From NCBI GenBank assembly GCA_934661735.1, contig CAKUJN010000055.1:1-13958 (forward strand): a DNA stretch of 13,958 nucleotides. The letters are read 5' to 3'. Under the pieces are notes generated by a model. It worked only from the letters and a program-made list of their open reading frames with translations, was not told the origin of the DNA and did not search any database. Numbering within the stretch: position 1 is the first letter of the stretch; every line of letters begins with the position of its first letter. This DNA comes from an uncultured Oscillospiraceae bacterium (GTDB lineage: Bacteria; Bacillota; Clostridia; Oscillospirales; Oscillospiraceae). This document shows positions 1-7,800 of the stretch, piece by piece. Both the position numbers and the translations under genes were made by a program.

Positions 1-334
1 GCTGATAGGAATACGGCACGCCGGTACGTGAGATAACCTCATTCAGCGTTCCGCGCGTTTTCAGGATAACCGTATATGTATCAACCAGACTCTGTGAGGC
101 GGCAAGGTCGCCGGCAGAAATGCTCACCTTTGCGCTGCCGACGCTGATGGCGCTGTTGTTGACATACATCATCGCCGTCGCCTTATAAAGCGGCGTCACC
201 AGAAAATAGGTATAGCTGAACGCCAGCGCGCCGCAGATCAGCGTCACCAGCACGACCAGCCACAGCCTTTTCCATAGCGCCTGCGCCAGACGCAGAAGGT
301 CAATCTCATAATAATCCGTTTTGTTTTTGTTCAT
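1..334 (-). CDS. Wzz/YveK-type polysaccharide chain-length regulator, N-terminal part
   Basis: The first 111 codons of a membrane protein whose 3' end lies beyond the window. The product starts MNKNKTDYYEIDLL. It has one transmembrane segment at about residues 22-44, then TPLYKATAMMYVNN and an extracytoplasmic stretch with VSISAGDLAASQSLVDTY, the arrangement of the Wzz domain. Such proteins (CapA/YveK in Firmicutes) sit in the membrane, work with a tyrosine kinase and flippase/polymerase system, and set capsule or exopolysaccharide chain length. The ATG at 334 is supported by a GGGAG ribosome site at 341-345, six bases upstream. It has its own promoter at 423-451, so it probably begins a separate polysaccharide operon rather than ending the ABC exporter operon. 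The family call is from recognised sequence pattern; the substrate cannot be told. Confidence 0.85.
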   Translation of the reverse strand, partial: MNKNKTDYYEIDLLRLAQALWKRLWLVVLVTLICGALAFSYTYFLVTPLYKATAMMYVNNSAISVGSAKVSISAGDLAASQSLVDTYTVILKTRGTLNEVISRTGVPYSYQ

Positions 335-422
335 GTAGCGCTCCCGTTTCGCCGCACCCTACGCTGCGGAGCATATTCTACGGCCAAATCAGCCTTTTAT
401 ACTCGATTAAATTATTATGGAT

Positions 423-451
423 ATTATAATGCCTGTATTTGCAATAATCAA
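423..451 (-). promoter_or_regulatory. Sigma-A promoter of the Wzz-like gene
   Basis: On the minus strand a -35 TTGATT (446-451) is separated by exactly 17 bases from a perfect -10 TATAAT (423-428). The predicted start near 416 gives a leader of about 80 bases. The 9-mer TGCGGAGCA (plus strand) occurs just upstream of the -35 (455-463) and again in the leader (365-373), so it could be a paired operator, although nine bases may match by chance. The rest of the 335-507 gap is AT-rich, and I see no clear terminator for the ABC exporter there. Confidence 0.75.
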
Positions 452-507
452 GTGTGCGGAGCAATTTGACTGAATATTTTACCAGAAAACAGGAGGCATC
501 CGCACCA

Positions 508-2166
508 TCACAGCACACGGATTCCTCCGCCCTGCACGTCCAGCCGCGTCTGCGCAAGCTCCAGTGCAGCCGTACGGTGCGTCACGGCGATGCAGGTACG
601 GTTTTCCAGCGCACGCAGCCGCGCGAGCACCTCGCGCTCGGTTTGCGCGTCCAGTGCGCTTGTCGCCTCGTCCAACAGCAGAATTCCCGCACCGCTCAGA
701 ACCGCACGCGCAATGGAAACGCGCTGTGCCTGTCCCTCGGAAAGCCCCGTGGCATTCTCGCCGAGCGGCGTATCCAGACCGAGCGGCAGCTCCGGCAGAA
801 ACGCATCCATGCAGCTGGCATAAACCGCCAGCCGGATTTCGTCGTCCGACGCCTCAGGCCGCGCAAGCGTCAGATTATCGCGCAGCGTCCCGCTGAACAG
901 AAGATTCCCCTGCGGCACATACGCAAACAGCGGCCTTGCCGCCGGCCCGCACGGGATTTTCCCATCCCGCGTACGGAGCGTCAGCGCTCCCGCCTGCGGA
1001 TGGTAGACGCCCAGCATCAGCTTCAGAAGCGTACTCTTTCCCGCGCCCGACTCACCGGTAATCACCGTAAAGCGCCCCTTTGGAATCGAAAAGCACACAT
1101 CTTCCAGCACCGCTTCGCGGTCATAGACAAACGAAAGCCCATGTGCGTCGATGCTTTGCAGCGACGCATAGACCGCCGCCGCGTCGACGCGCGCACACGC
1201 CGGCTCATCCGGCAGCGCATCCAGTTCCATCAGCCGCTCGCACGAGCCGAGCATCGCAATCATCTGCGGCATCACGCCGGAAAGATTGACAAACGGCCCC
1301 TGCAGCTGGCTGACCAGCGCCGTCATGGCGCTCAGATCGCCAAAGGTCATTCTCCCCTGTAAAATTCCAATCGCGCACCATACAAGCGTCACGAAGCCCG
1401 CGCCATAGCCCAGCGCGCTAACGCAGGTATTGGCCAGAAGCGAAACATTTTTCCGCCGCTTTTGCAGCGCGTAGCGCCCGTCAAGCAGCGCGTCCGCGCG
1501 CGACTGCGCAGCCTCCGCCGCGTCCAGCGCCTGCACCAGCAGGAGCTTTTCCAGCACCTCCTGCAAAAAGGCGGCGGTCTTGCCCTCCGCCTCGCCCAGC
1601 TGCTTGTGCAGCGATTTCAGGCGCTTTCGCGCCGCGGCGGTCACCGCTGCCACCAGTACGCCCGCACCCAGTGCAGCCAGCGTGAATCCTGGGCTCATCG
1701 CCAGAAGCGCCGCTGCCGCGCCGCCGAGCCGCACCAGCATCGACGCAAGCCCTGGCAGCGTGGACAAAAGCCCGTCCGTCACGGCGCGCGCGTCGTTGTT
1801 CATGCGGTTCAGCAGCTCTGCCGTGTGAAATTCTGCGCACGCCGCATACTCCGCGTGCAGCAGCTTTTTCAGATACCGCCGCTTCCAGTCGCGTTCCAGC
1901 TGCGCCGAAAGCGTATCGCGCAGCGCGCGCACGCCCGTCAGCGACAGCAGCAGCGCCGCAATCAGCGCCGCCTGCACAATGCAGGCGCGCAAAAGCGCTG
2001 CTGCCTCTCGCGAGGCGGCAGCGTTGACAACGCCCCTTGTCCCCAGCGCGAACAGAACGCCGAGCGCGGCGTTCGCCATGCTGAGGACCGTCAGCGCCGC
2101 GAGCGCCGGAATGCGCGCGCGGACGCTTGAAAAGAGCCACAATATCGTATTCGATCGTTTTTTCAT
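508..2166 (-). CDS. ABC exporter, fused membrane and ATPase domains (MsbA/LagD-like half transporter)
   Basis: A 552-residue half transporter that likely works as a homodimer exporting a peptide or lipid-linked product. Residues 1-310 form the membrane domain, with hydrophobic helices near 18-45, 63-80, 135-178 and 245-272. Residues 335-552 form the nucleotide-binding domain: Walker A GESGAGKST (371-379), Q-loop PQG (418-420), signature LSEGQ (475-479, instead of LSGGQ), Walker B ILLLDE with catalytic Glu500, and H-loop His530. It lacks the N-terminal C39 peptidase domain of bacteriocin exporters, which fits a separate peptidase gene upstream. Its ATG follows the stop of the peptidase gene by one base (TGATATG), so the two are translationally coupled. 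As the last gene of the kinase/PqqD operon it is the probable exporter of the modified 33-residue peptide; that substrate is inference. Confidence 0.9.
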   Translation of the reverse strand: MKKRSNTILWLFSSVRARIPALAALTVLSMANAALGVLFALGTRGVVNAAASREAAALLRACIVQAALIAALLLSLTGVRALRDTLSAQLERDWKRRYLKKLLHAEYAACAEFHTAELLNRMNNDARAVTDGLLSTLPGLASMLVRLGGAAAALLAMSPGFTLAALGAGVLVAAVTAAARKRLKSLHKQLGEAEGKTAAFLQEVLEKLLLVQALDAAEAAQSRADALLDGRYALQKRRKNVSLLANTCVSALGYGAGFVTLVWCAIGILQGRMTFGDLSAMTALVSQLQGPFVNLSGVMPQMIAMLGSCERLMELDALPDEPACARVDAAAVYASLQSIDAHGLSFVYDREAVLEDVCFSIPKGRFTVITGESGAGKSTLLKLMLGVYHPQAGALTLRTRDGKIPCGPAARPLFAYVPQGNLLFSGTLRDNLTLARPEASDDEIRLAVYASCMDAFLPELPLGLDTPLGENATGLSEGQAQRVSIARAVLSGAGILLLDEATSALDAQTEREVLARLRALENRTCIAVTHRTAALELAQTRLDVQGGGIRVL

Positions 2167-2167
2167 A

Positions 2168-2611
2168 TCAGCCGTTCCGTTTCAGCCGCCGCCTGAGCCA
2201 TCCGGCGGCTCTGTGCGCGAAGCGCCGCACCGGCCGCACGGCCAGCAGCACTCGCCAGTACACGCCGTAGGCGGCGTTTTCCACCGGCGTCCAGCGCTCG
2301 CCGCGCCGGAATTCGGTCACGACGGCCAGAATCTGCCCGCGCCGCAGCCCGCATTCCAGCGTCCACTGCGCGTCGCCGCAGAAATCATACGCGCCGCCGC
2401 GGCACACAGCCACACGGTGCAGCACATACCGCCCGTTGTCGCGGCGGTACAGCGCGATATCGCCGCGCCGGAGCGCTTCCGGCGCGGTGCGCAGGCGCAC
2501 GCGGCTCTGCCGGTCGTGGAGCATCGGCTCCATGCTCCGCCCTGTGACCGTCAGCTCCGCCGTGCCGCCGGAGGCGACAATCTCCTCCAGCAGCGGCGAA
2601 AGCTCACACAT
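2168..2611 (-). CDS. S24/S26-family serine peptidase, soluble signal-peptidase-like
   Basis: About 147 residues. GRSMEPML holds the nucleophile Ser26, YVLHRV carries His65 and GDAQ follows at 79-82. This Ser/His pattern matches SipW/ER-type signal peptidases and the short S24/S26 peptidases of RiPP-like clusters rather than Ser/Lys type I enzymes. No transmembrane anchor is visible, and the C-terminus is strongly basic (RRRLKR). I chose the ATG at 2611 because family members usually start just before the LSPLLEE helix; an in-frame GTG at 2656 would overlap the SLH gene by 23 bases and neither start has a strong ribosome site. The gene ends one base before the ABC exporter, so the two are probably coupled. 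A role in removing the leader of the neighbouring small peptide is plausible but inferred. Confidence 0.8.
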   Translation of the reverse strand: MCELSPLLEEIVASGGTAELTVTGRSMEPMLHDRQSRVRLRTAPEALRRGDIALYRRDNGRYVLHRVAVCRGGAYDFCGDAQWTLECGLRRGQILAVVTEFRRGERWTPVENAAYGVYWRVLLAVRPVRRFAHRAAGWLRRRLKRNG

Positions 2612-2633
2612 CGGCACGCGCGTCGGCGTGCGC

Positions 2634-3590
2634 TCAGTTGTTTCCAACCAGATCACCCAGATCGACCGTGCCGTCCTTGCCGACCTCGATCACGTTCTTG
2701 CCCTCTTTATACGCGGCCTCGGCCTTTTCCTTCCACTCGAAGAATTTCGCGGGCGTGGCAAATTTCTCGAAAAACGCGTCCTTTTCGGCGTCCGACATGT
2801 TCAGGTACTCCTCCCACGTCGTGTCCTCCAGCTTCTTTTCGCCGGTCGTGCCACTGCCGGAGCCGCCGTTCGACGAATCCTCCGCCTTGTCGTCCGTCTT
2901 ATCATCGCTCTTGCCGTCCGTCTTGCCGTCGGTTTCGCTCTTCGGGCGGCCGTTTTTCGCGTACTCGGTCGCCAGCGCGAATTCTTCCTCGGTGAACACC
3001 TTCTGCTCAATCAGCTGCTGGGCAAGCGTCTTTTCCTGCCCCTTCAGCTTCGTGTTCAGCGCGCGCCAGAAAATATCCACAGCCTCGCCGCGGGTAAAGT
3101 TCTCGTCGTCCGCCTCGCTGTCAACCAGTCCCAGCTGTTTGCCGAGCTTCCGGCTGGTGCGGTAGAAGAAATCGTCGTTTTCGCCGTTATCGGTATAGCC
3201 CAGCGCGCGCAGGACGATGGTCAGATACTGAAAATCCGTCACCGTGTCCGACCCGCCGTAGCGCGTCGCACCATAGCCCTTGACCAGCCCCTTTGCAAAC
3301 GCGTAGGCCACCACGTTCGAGGCCCACGGGGCCACGTCGTTGAACGGGTGGGTATATTTACCGGTCTCCGCCTCGTCCAGCGCGCCCAGCATCCGCACCA
3401 GCAGCATGGCGCTCTGGTCGCGCGTCAGGTTATAGTCCAGTCCGTATCCGGTCGTCATGCCGAGGAACAGCCCCAGCGAGTTGAGCGCGTCGGCCTCGTT
3501 CGTCTCGACCTTTGTCGCGGCGCACACCGGCACGGCCAGCATACCGGCCAGCACACAGACTGCCAGAAGCAGCGAGATCCATCTTTTCAT
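2634..3590 (-). CDS. Secreted SLH-domain protein with acidic Lys/Asp-rich linker
   Basis: 318 residues. A Sec signal peptide (MKRWISLLLAVCVLAG, probable cleavage near VCA at 22-24) is followed by S-layer-homology-like repeats at about 35-180, with cores LTRDQSAMLLVRMLG (55-69), FNDVAPWASNVVAYAFAKG (83-101), TDFQYLTIVLRALGY (118-132) and FTRGEAVDIFWRAL (165-178). A low-complexity linker rich in K, D, T and S (217-247) leads to a C-terminal helical module with WEEYLNMSDAEKDAFF. SLH domains bind pyruvylated wall polysaccharide, so the protein probably sits on the cell wall. The start is fixed by AGGAGG at 3599-3604. Its position between the PqqD-like and peptidase genes is unusual for a RiPP operon. 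It could display, receive or scaffold the product; no function is shown by the sequence. Confidence 0.85.
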   Translation of the reverse strand: MKRWISLLLAVCVLAGMLAVPVCAATKVETNEADALNSLGLFLGMTTGYGLDYNLTRDQSAMLLVRMLGALDEAETGKYTHPFNDVAPWASNVVAYAFAKGLVKGYGATRYGGSDTVTDFQYLTIVLRALGYTDNGENDDFFYRTSRKLGKQLGLVDSEADDENFTRGEAVDIFWRALNTKLKGQEKTLAQQLIEQKVFTEEEFALATEYAKNGRPKSETDGKTDGKSDDKTDDKAEDSSNGGSGSGTTGEKKLEDTTWEEYLNMSDAEKDAFFEKFATPAKFFEWKEKAEAAYKEGKNVIEVGKDGTVDLGDLVGNN

Positions 3591-3653
3591 CGTAAAAACC
3601 TCCTGTAACCGCTCAAAGCGTCCTGCGTCCGGAGAAATCTCCGCCGCGGGGCG

Positions 3654-3920
3654 CTACGCCTCCAGACAGCCGGCCGATTCCAGCTGCCGCAAAAAATCGC
3701 GCACGTCCGCAGCCGCCTGTCCGGCGCTCACGTCGTACTCCGCCGTCAGCGCATCCACCAGCGCCGCCTCGTCTGCCCCGTCCTTCAGACGGTTCCACAG
3801 CAGCACGCCCGTCTCGTTCAGGCGCAGCATGCCGTTGAAGTCCACGCTGGTCGGGCCGACGGCCACAACCACCCAGCTGCCGACAATCTGCCGCAGCATA
3901 AAATTCTCATTCAGCTTCAT
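3654..3920 (-). CDS. PqqD-like peptide-recognition protein (stand-alone RRE)
   Basis: 88 residues starting MKLNENFMLRQI. It has the PqqD pattern: an N-terminal beta-sheet portion (GSWVVVAVG, VDFNGMLRL), the helix-start motif LNETGVLLWNRL (34-45), then two helices with LVDALTAEYDVS and AAADVRDFLRQLESAGCL. PqqD-fold proteins bind the leader of a ribosomally made peptide and present it to a modifying enzyme. In lasso clusters the same fold is called B1 and reads a YxxPxL-like leader. The ATG at 3920 is chosen over a longer frame to 4022 because AGGAG lies eight bases upstream and the extra 34 residues (RRCGPDERTAGRR) look like spurious translation. It follows the kinase by about 80 bases and a strong hairpin. 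Binding to the 33-residue peptide encoded upstream is the obvious inference. Confidence 0.85.
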   Translation of the reverse strand: MKLNENFMLRQIVGSWVVVAVGPTSVDFNGMLRLNETGVLLWNRLKDGADEAALVDALTAEYDVSAGQAAADVRDFLRQLESAGCLEA

Positions 3921-3970
3921 CTGTTTTCTCCTGTTTTGCGTGCAGAGCCGCGTCGTGCTCGCCGCACAGT

Positions 3971-3992
3971 GCGGGCCGGCCCTCCGGCCCGC
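3971..3992 (-). other. Intercistronic GC hairpin between kinase and PqqD-like genes
   Basis: A perfect 9-bp stem, GCGGGCCGG / CCGGCCCGC, with a four-base loop, starts eight bases after the kinase stop codon. No T-tract follows on the transcribed strand, so it is unlikely to terminate by itself. It more likely marks a processing or 3'-end-protection point that would let kinase and PqqD levels differ. Confidence 0.55.
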
Positions 3993-3999
3993 GGTGCGC

Positions 4000-4683
4000 T
4001 CATCTGGGCCGCATCGTCTCAAAGCTGAGCCGCGCGGCGTCCTCGGTGGGCAGGTTTTCCAGCTCGTACACGGGGACCTCCCGCAGAAGCCGGTCCACCA
4101 GCCCCAGCAGAAGCTCCATTTTCTCCGGATACAGCCGGTAGGTCGTCTGCCCCAGCAAAAGCGGCAGCGCCTCTGCCGCCTCCAGCCGCCGGATGCGATT
4201 CTGCTCCGCCTTTTTCAGAAAGCAGATGCCCGCCAGCGGCCATTTCTCGTTTTTGTTAATCCCGTCCTTGCCGCACCACGGCGTGCCGTAGGCGTACCAG
4301 CCGTCGGACAGACGGCGCAGGGCGGGCTTGTCGTCGTTAAAGACGCTGGCGGCCTCGCCGAAGGTGGACTGCCACAGGCGGGTGTGCGTCGACTTTCCGC
4401 GCCCACACGGGCCGGAAAACAGGTACGCATGACCCTCCATTGCGACGGCCGAAGCGTGCAGCATCAGGCCGTCAAATTTCAGAAGCTGTGCATAGAACTG
4501 CCCGCCGGATTCCATGTAGGGCAGAAGCTCCGGCTTTAGTCCTTTCCAGCCATCCGGACGATATTTTGTCTCATCGATCACAATCTGCGCCGGCTCGTCC
4601 GTCTCCGTGCGGTACGCCGCGCAGCGGGAGGCCATGCCTCCCGCTGCTGGGACGTAAGTGATTAGGTCAGAAATCTTGTACAA
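4000..4683 (-). CDS. HPr-kinase-like (HprK/PEPCK fold) small-peptide kinase
   Basis: 227 residues. A P-loop, SGPCGRGKSTHT (90-101), is preceded by LHASAV (75-80) and followed by FNDDKP (115-120) and GTPWCGKDG (133-141), the order seen in HprK-like kinases of peptide clusters. True HPr kinases are longer (~310 residues) with an N-terminal domain that is absent here. In paeninodin-type lasso clusters such kinases phosphorylate the C-terminal residue of the precursor peptide; the peptide encoded just upstream ends in Thr. The start is a TTG directly after an in-frame stop with no ribosome site in the 24-base gap, suggesting coupling to translation of the small peptide. A Met at residue 17 (4635) is an alternative start but lies in the loop of a 12-bp hairpin. 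The assignment of the kinase family is firm; the peptide substrate is inferred. Confidence 0.82.
   Translation of the reverse strand: MYKISDLITYVPAAGGMASRCAAYRTETDEPAQIVIDETKYRPDGWKGLKPELLPYMESGGQFYAQLLKFDGLMLHASAVAMEGHAYLFSGPCGRGKSTHTRLWQSTFGEAASVFNDDKPALRRLSDGWYAYGTPWCGKDGINKNEKWPLAGICFLKKAEQNRIRRLEAAEALPLLLGQTTYRLYPEKMELLLGLVDRLLREVPVYELENLPTEDAARLSFETMRPR
4621..4647 (-). repeat. Perfect 12-bp hairpin inside the kinase start region
   Basis: The arms GCAGCGGGAGGC and GCCTCCCGCTGC pair perfectly around a three-base loop, and on the mRNA that loop is an in-frame AUG (kinase Met17). The 5' arm contains GGGAGG, so both an apparent ribosome site and a start codon are tied up in the stem. It lies where AT-rich sequence (the small-peptide region) meets GC-rich kinase sequence. 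Confidence 0.7.
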
Positions 4684-4707
4684 TTAGAGTTAATTCGAAA
4701 AGTGCAA

Positions 4708-4809
4708 TTAAGTAATCGGATCAGGGAACGGCTCGCTGGCATCAAGTGCAACTCTCTCTGAAATCTCAAAACTGATTTGCATTACTACTGGTTTTTCATA
4801 TTCTTTCAT
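4708..4809 (-). CDS. Candidate RiPP-like precursor peptide, 33 residues
   Basis: A short gene read directly from the minus strand. The ATG at 4809 is preceded by AAAGGAGG (4820-4827, ten bases away), and the frame runs 33 codons to TAA at 4708. The product starts MKEYEKPVVMQ, continues with an acidic/aliphatic middle (SFEISERVALD) and ends FPDPIT. Tyr4-x-x-Pro7-x-Val9 resembles the YxxPxL leader motif bound by PqqD-like B1 proteins in lasso clusters. There is no Cys, and the last residue is Thr, a possible kinase target. A classical lasso core is unlikely because too few residues follow any suitable Gly/Ala and Asp/Glu pair. It begins 30 bases after the beta-helix gene stops and ends 24 bases before the kinase start, so all three are probably on one transcript. 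Being a precursor is inference from motif plus neighbourhood. Confidence 0.72.
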   Translation of the reverse strand: MKEYEKPVVMQISFEISERVALDASEPFPDPIT

Positions 4810-4819
4810 TCTTGGCAAT

Positions 4820-4827
4820 CCTCCTTT
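4820..4827 (-). promoter_or_regulatory. Ribosome-binding site of the small peptide gene
   Basis: AAAGGAGG on the minus strand, ten bases before the ATG at 4809, is a near-perfect Shine-Dalgarno. It is the main proof that this 33-codon frame is translated, and it contrasts with the lack of any such site before the downstream kinase. The ratio of peptide to kinase may therefore be high. Confidence 0.8.
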
Positions 4828-4839
4828 GATTTATTGTTT

Positions 4840-7800
4840 TTAATTGAGTTCGTTTTTAATTGCGTTACTATTTACGAAATTATCGCTCAGCCAGCATGCA
4901 TTCCGAAGATTTGCCATCGAATCAATATATTCTGTGCCTTCCGGAAGCAGATTCAAGCCCTTAATATTAAGTCCAATTCCGTAATTCTGAGGATTAGTGT
5001 CCCTAACCTGTTTGTAAACGCTCGATATTGTAGCTGCTGGCACACGCAGTTCCCAAGTCTGATCGACCTTGCCTTCCTGCGGCCAGGAAACAATAAAGCG
5101 AAGATCAATTCCATGCGCACCATCAGCGTGTTCAATCAAAATATCATAGGCGTCCAGATTGCTAAAGTACAGCCACATGTTAAGCTTGATTACATTCTTC
5201 GTAGAATCAGTAAACTCTGCTTTCTTGAGCTCAAACTTATACTCGAAGAAGCGGTACTCTGTGCCGTCATACAGTGGGAGATACTCAGCATCAACATTGA
5301 ACGTAACAGTTTCATCAGAGACAATCAGCTTGCCCTTACCATCACTGCTGTCGATAACACGACCGGTATTCGCCTGCACATACTCAGCCGTCAGCGTCCA
5401 GCCATTCAGATCAAGCGTGCGGCCGGTTCTCAGATATACGCCGTCGACAGTAATGTCCTTATACAGCTGAATCGTCTCATTTTCAATGGCGTCCGCGATG
5501 GAACCGTAGCGCACATTGCCATCCGCACCAATCAGCTTCACATCGCCCTTGGCCGGCTCGACGCCGTACTTACCGCCAGGCAGTGTCGCCGGAACGAAAC
5601 CATCCTTGCAGTAACCCGCAGGAACCTCTCTGGTGAACGTACCGCCGGAGACCTCGGGTCTCGCACCGGCATTGGCTGCACCATTTGTAACTCTCCACGA
5701 CGTTACATCCAGTTCACCGCCCTTGATTTCAAGCGTAGGCTTGATATTGCCGGTAATATCCATGACGATCTCGCCCTCGAACTTAGCTTCACCACCGAAT
5801 ACAGTCTTGCCGGTCGAGAATTCATCGATATAAGAATCCGTCCACAGCTGGCCGATAACCTTGCCGCCGGTGATGGTGGCATCATGCCAGTTCTGAATTG
5901 CGGAATGGCCGCTCTTAACGGTGCCGCCGGTCATGACAAGCGTACCGCTGGAACCATTCTTGATCGCAATGAAGTTCGCCTGCTCAAGCGTGCCGCCTTC
6001 AATATTCAACGTTGCCGGATGCGCATCGTCATTACTGTTGCAGATCAGCGAGGAACCTTCCATCGAACCGGACGGATTTGCTTTCTTGTAGCCGGAGTTG
6101 TTGTAGATGGTACCGTTCTTGATTGTCATCGTGCCAAGGTTGCGGATGACATAGTAAGACTTTTCACCCTCAACACCAGCATCGTCACGCATGATCTTGC
6201 CGGTCTTGTCGGCGGAGCTGTCAGTAATCGTGACCTTACCATAGTTTGTAATCGTCGCGACAGCCGTGCCCGTGCCGCCGTTCAGCGTCTTGCCATTCAG
6301 GTCGAGCGTGAAGTCCTTGCCCGCAGGAATGGTGATGTTCGCCGTGGCATTTGCAAGAAGCATGACGGTCTGGCCCTTTTCAACCTTTTCCATCAGTGCA
6401 GACACGTCCTTATACACATTTACAGGATTATTCTCTGCATCCAGGACCTGATACGTGCCACTCTTCGTAGTATAAACTTTCTTGCCGTCTTTTTCCGAGG
6501 CCACAAGTCCAATTAGTTTGGCGCAGAAATTGCCGCCGTCGTGGTCGTCGCCAGCAAGCGGATTAAATTCCTCAAATTCTGCGTCTTGACCTGTAACCGT
6601 GATTGAGCCGCTCGAGCCGTTCTTCAGATTCAATACATAGTGTTTTCCGTTGTATGTACCTTCAGATGAGAATCTGCCCGCCAAAATTTTGACTTTACCG
6701 CTTCCGGTAACATAAATGGTAGAATTTCCGCCGTTATTTTTATCAACACCGACGGAATAAACGCCGCCGTTGATAGTAACATCAGCGCCATCGTCCGCCC
6801 AGATTGCAACATCCCAGTCGCCACCTGTTCCGCCAGCGATTCCGCTTTCTGCTCCCTTTGCAGAACTGCCATTTATCTTGACGTTGGAATTCTTAACATA
6901 GAGTGCCGTACCACCAGACGGACCATAAATAAAGTGTCCTGACAGTTGAATGAGCAGCTTATCAGTCTTAGCTTTATCTACGATTCTCAAGGCTTCATCC
7001 AGATGCACATCAGCCTTCAGAACCAGAGTTCCGCCGTTGTCAGTTACAGCGTCTACCGCTTCCTGAAGCGACGTATAGTCCTTACCGCCATATCTGGCAA
7101 CCACAGCTGCATTCTTTACAAGTGTACCATTATTGTCCCACATGTAGCCGGACGGAGCAGTCATCTCGACACTGGAAGCCTTAGTAACAGTGGTATTTCC
7201 TCTGTCAACGTCAAGGAGCGCACCAAGATACAGATTGCCACTTACCTTGCCGCCTTCAAGCTTGAGTTTAAGCGTGCGAGCCTTCTCTGCATCATAGGAG
7301 GCAAGACGGATATTACCATTGATTTCACTGGTACCCTTGACAGTCACGGAAACGCCATCATAGTTTGCGAAACCACAGATGTCAACAGCATACGGATAAA
7401 CGTTTTGACCAGTTGCCTTTGCGGGCGCCTTGATGGTCGAATCTTCAATCACAACGTTGCCGTTGTTGCACGACAGCGTAAACAGATTAGTTCCGTTCTG
7501 CGCTACGTTGGTACCATCCAACTCCATCTTGCTCAGCGTCAGCTCAGCATAGTTCTGCACCAGAATCCGGACATCGGAGCTCGCAGCCGCATTAAACTTA
7601 CCATTTTTCAGGGTAATCTTGTTGCCGGACTCGAAGTGCGCAGCCTGCGTCTCGCTGCCGGTGCTGCCGACAGGCGTGCCGTTGAACGTATAGATATGAC
7701 CGCCAAAGTCAACAGTCAGGCCCGTGGCAAACTTATTGGCCTCGACCTTGATACCGTTGCCGGAGCAGTCGCTCAGCAGGGTGATGGTGTCGCCGTCCTT

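Noticed and set aside
454..1362. A 302-codon plus-strand frame opposite the ABC exporter ATPase domain
   Set aside because: Arg/Gln-rich product typical of antisense reading of GC-rich coding DNA; the minus-strand gene carries all ATPase motifs.
4708..4809. A classical lasso-peptide core in the 33-residue peptide
   Set aside because: No Gly/Ala/Ser start with an Asp/Glu at position 7-9 leaves enough residues for a threaded tail, and no cyclase gene is seen.
4777..6516. A 579-codon plus-strand open frame antisense to the beta-helix gene
   Set aside because: It lies wholly opposite a gene with signal peptide, promoter and ribosome site. Its product has no recognisable domain, and its openness follows from the codon use of the real gene.
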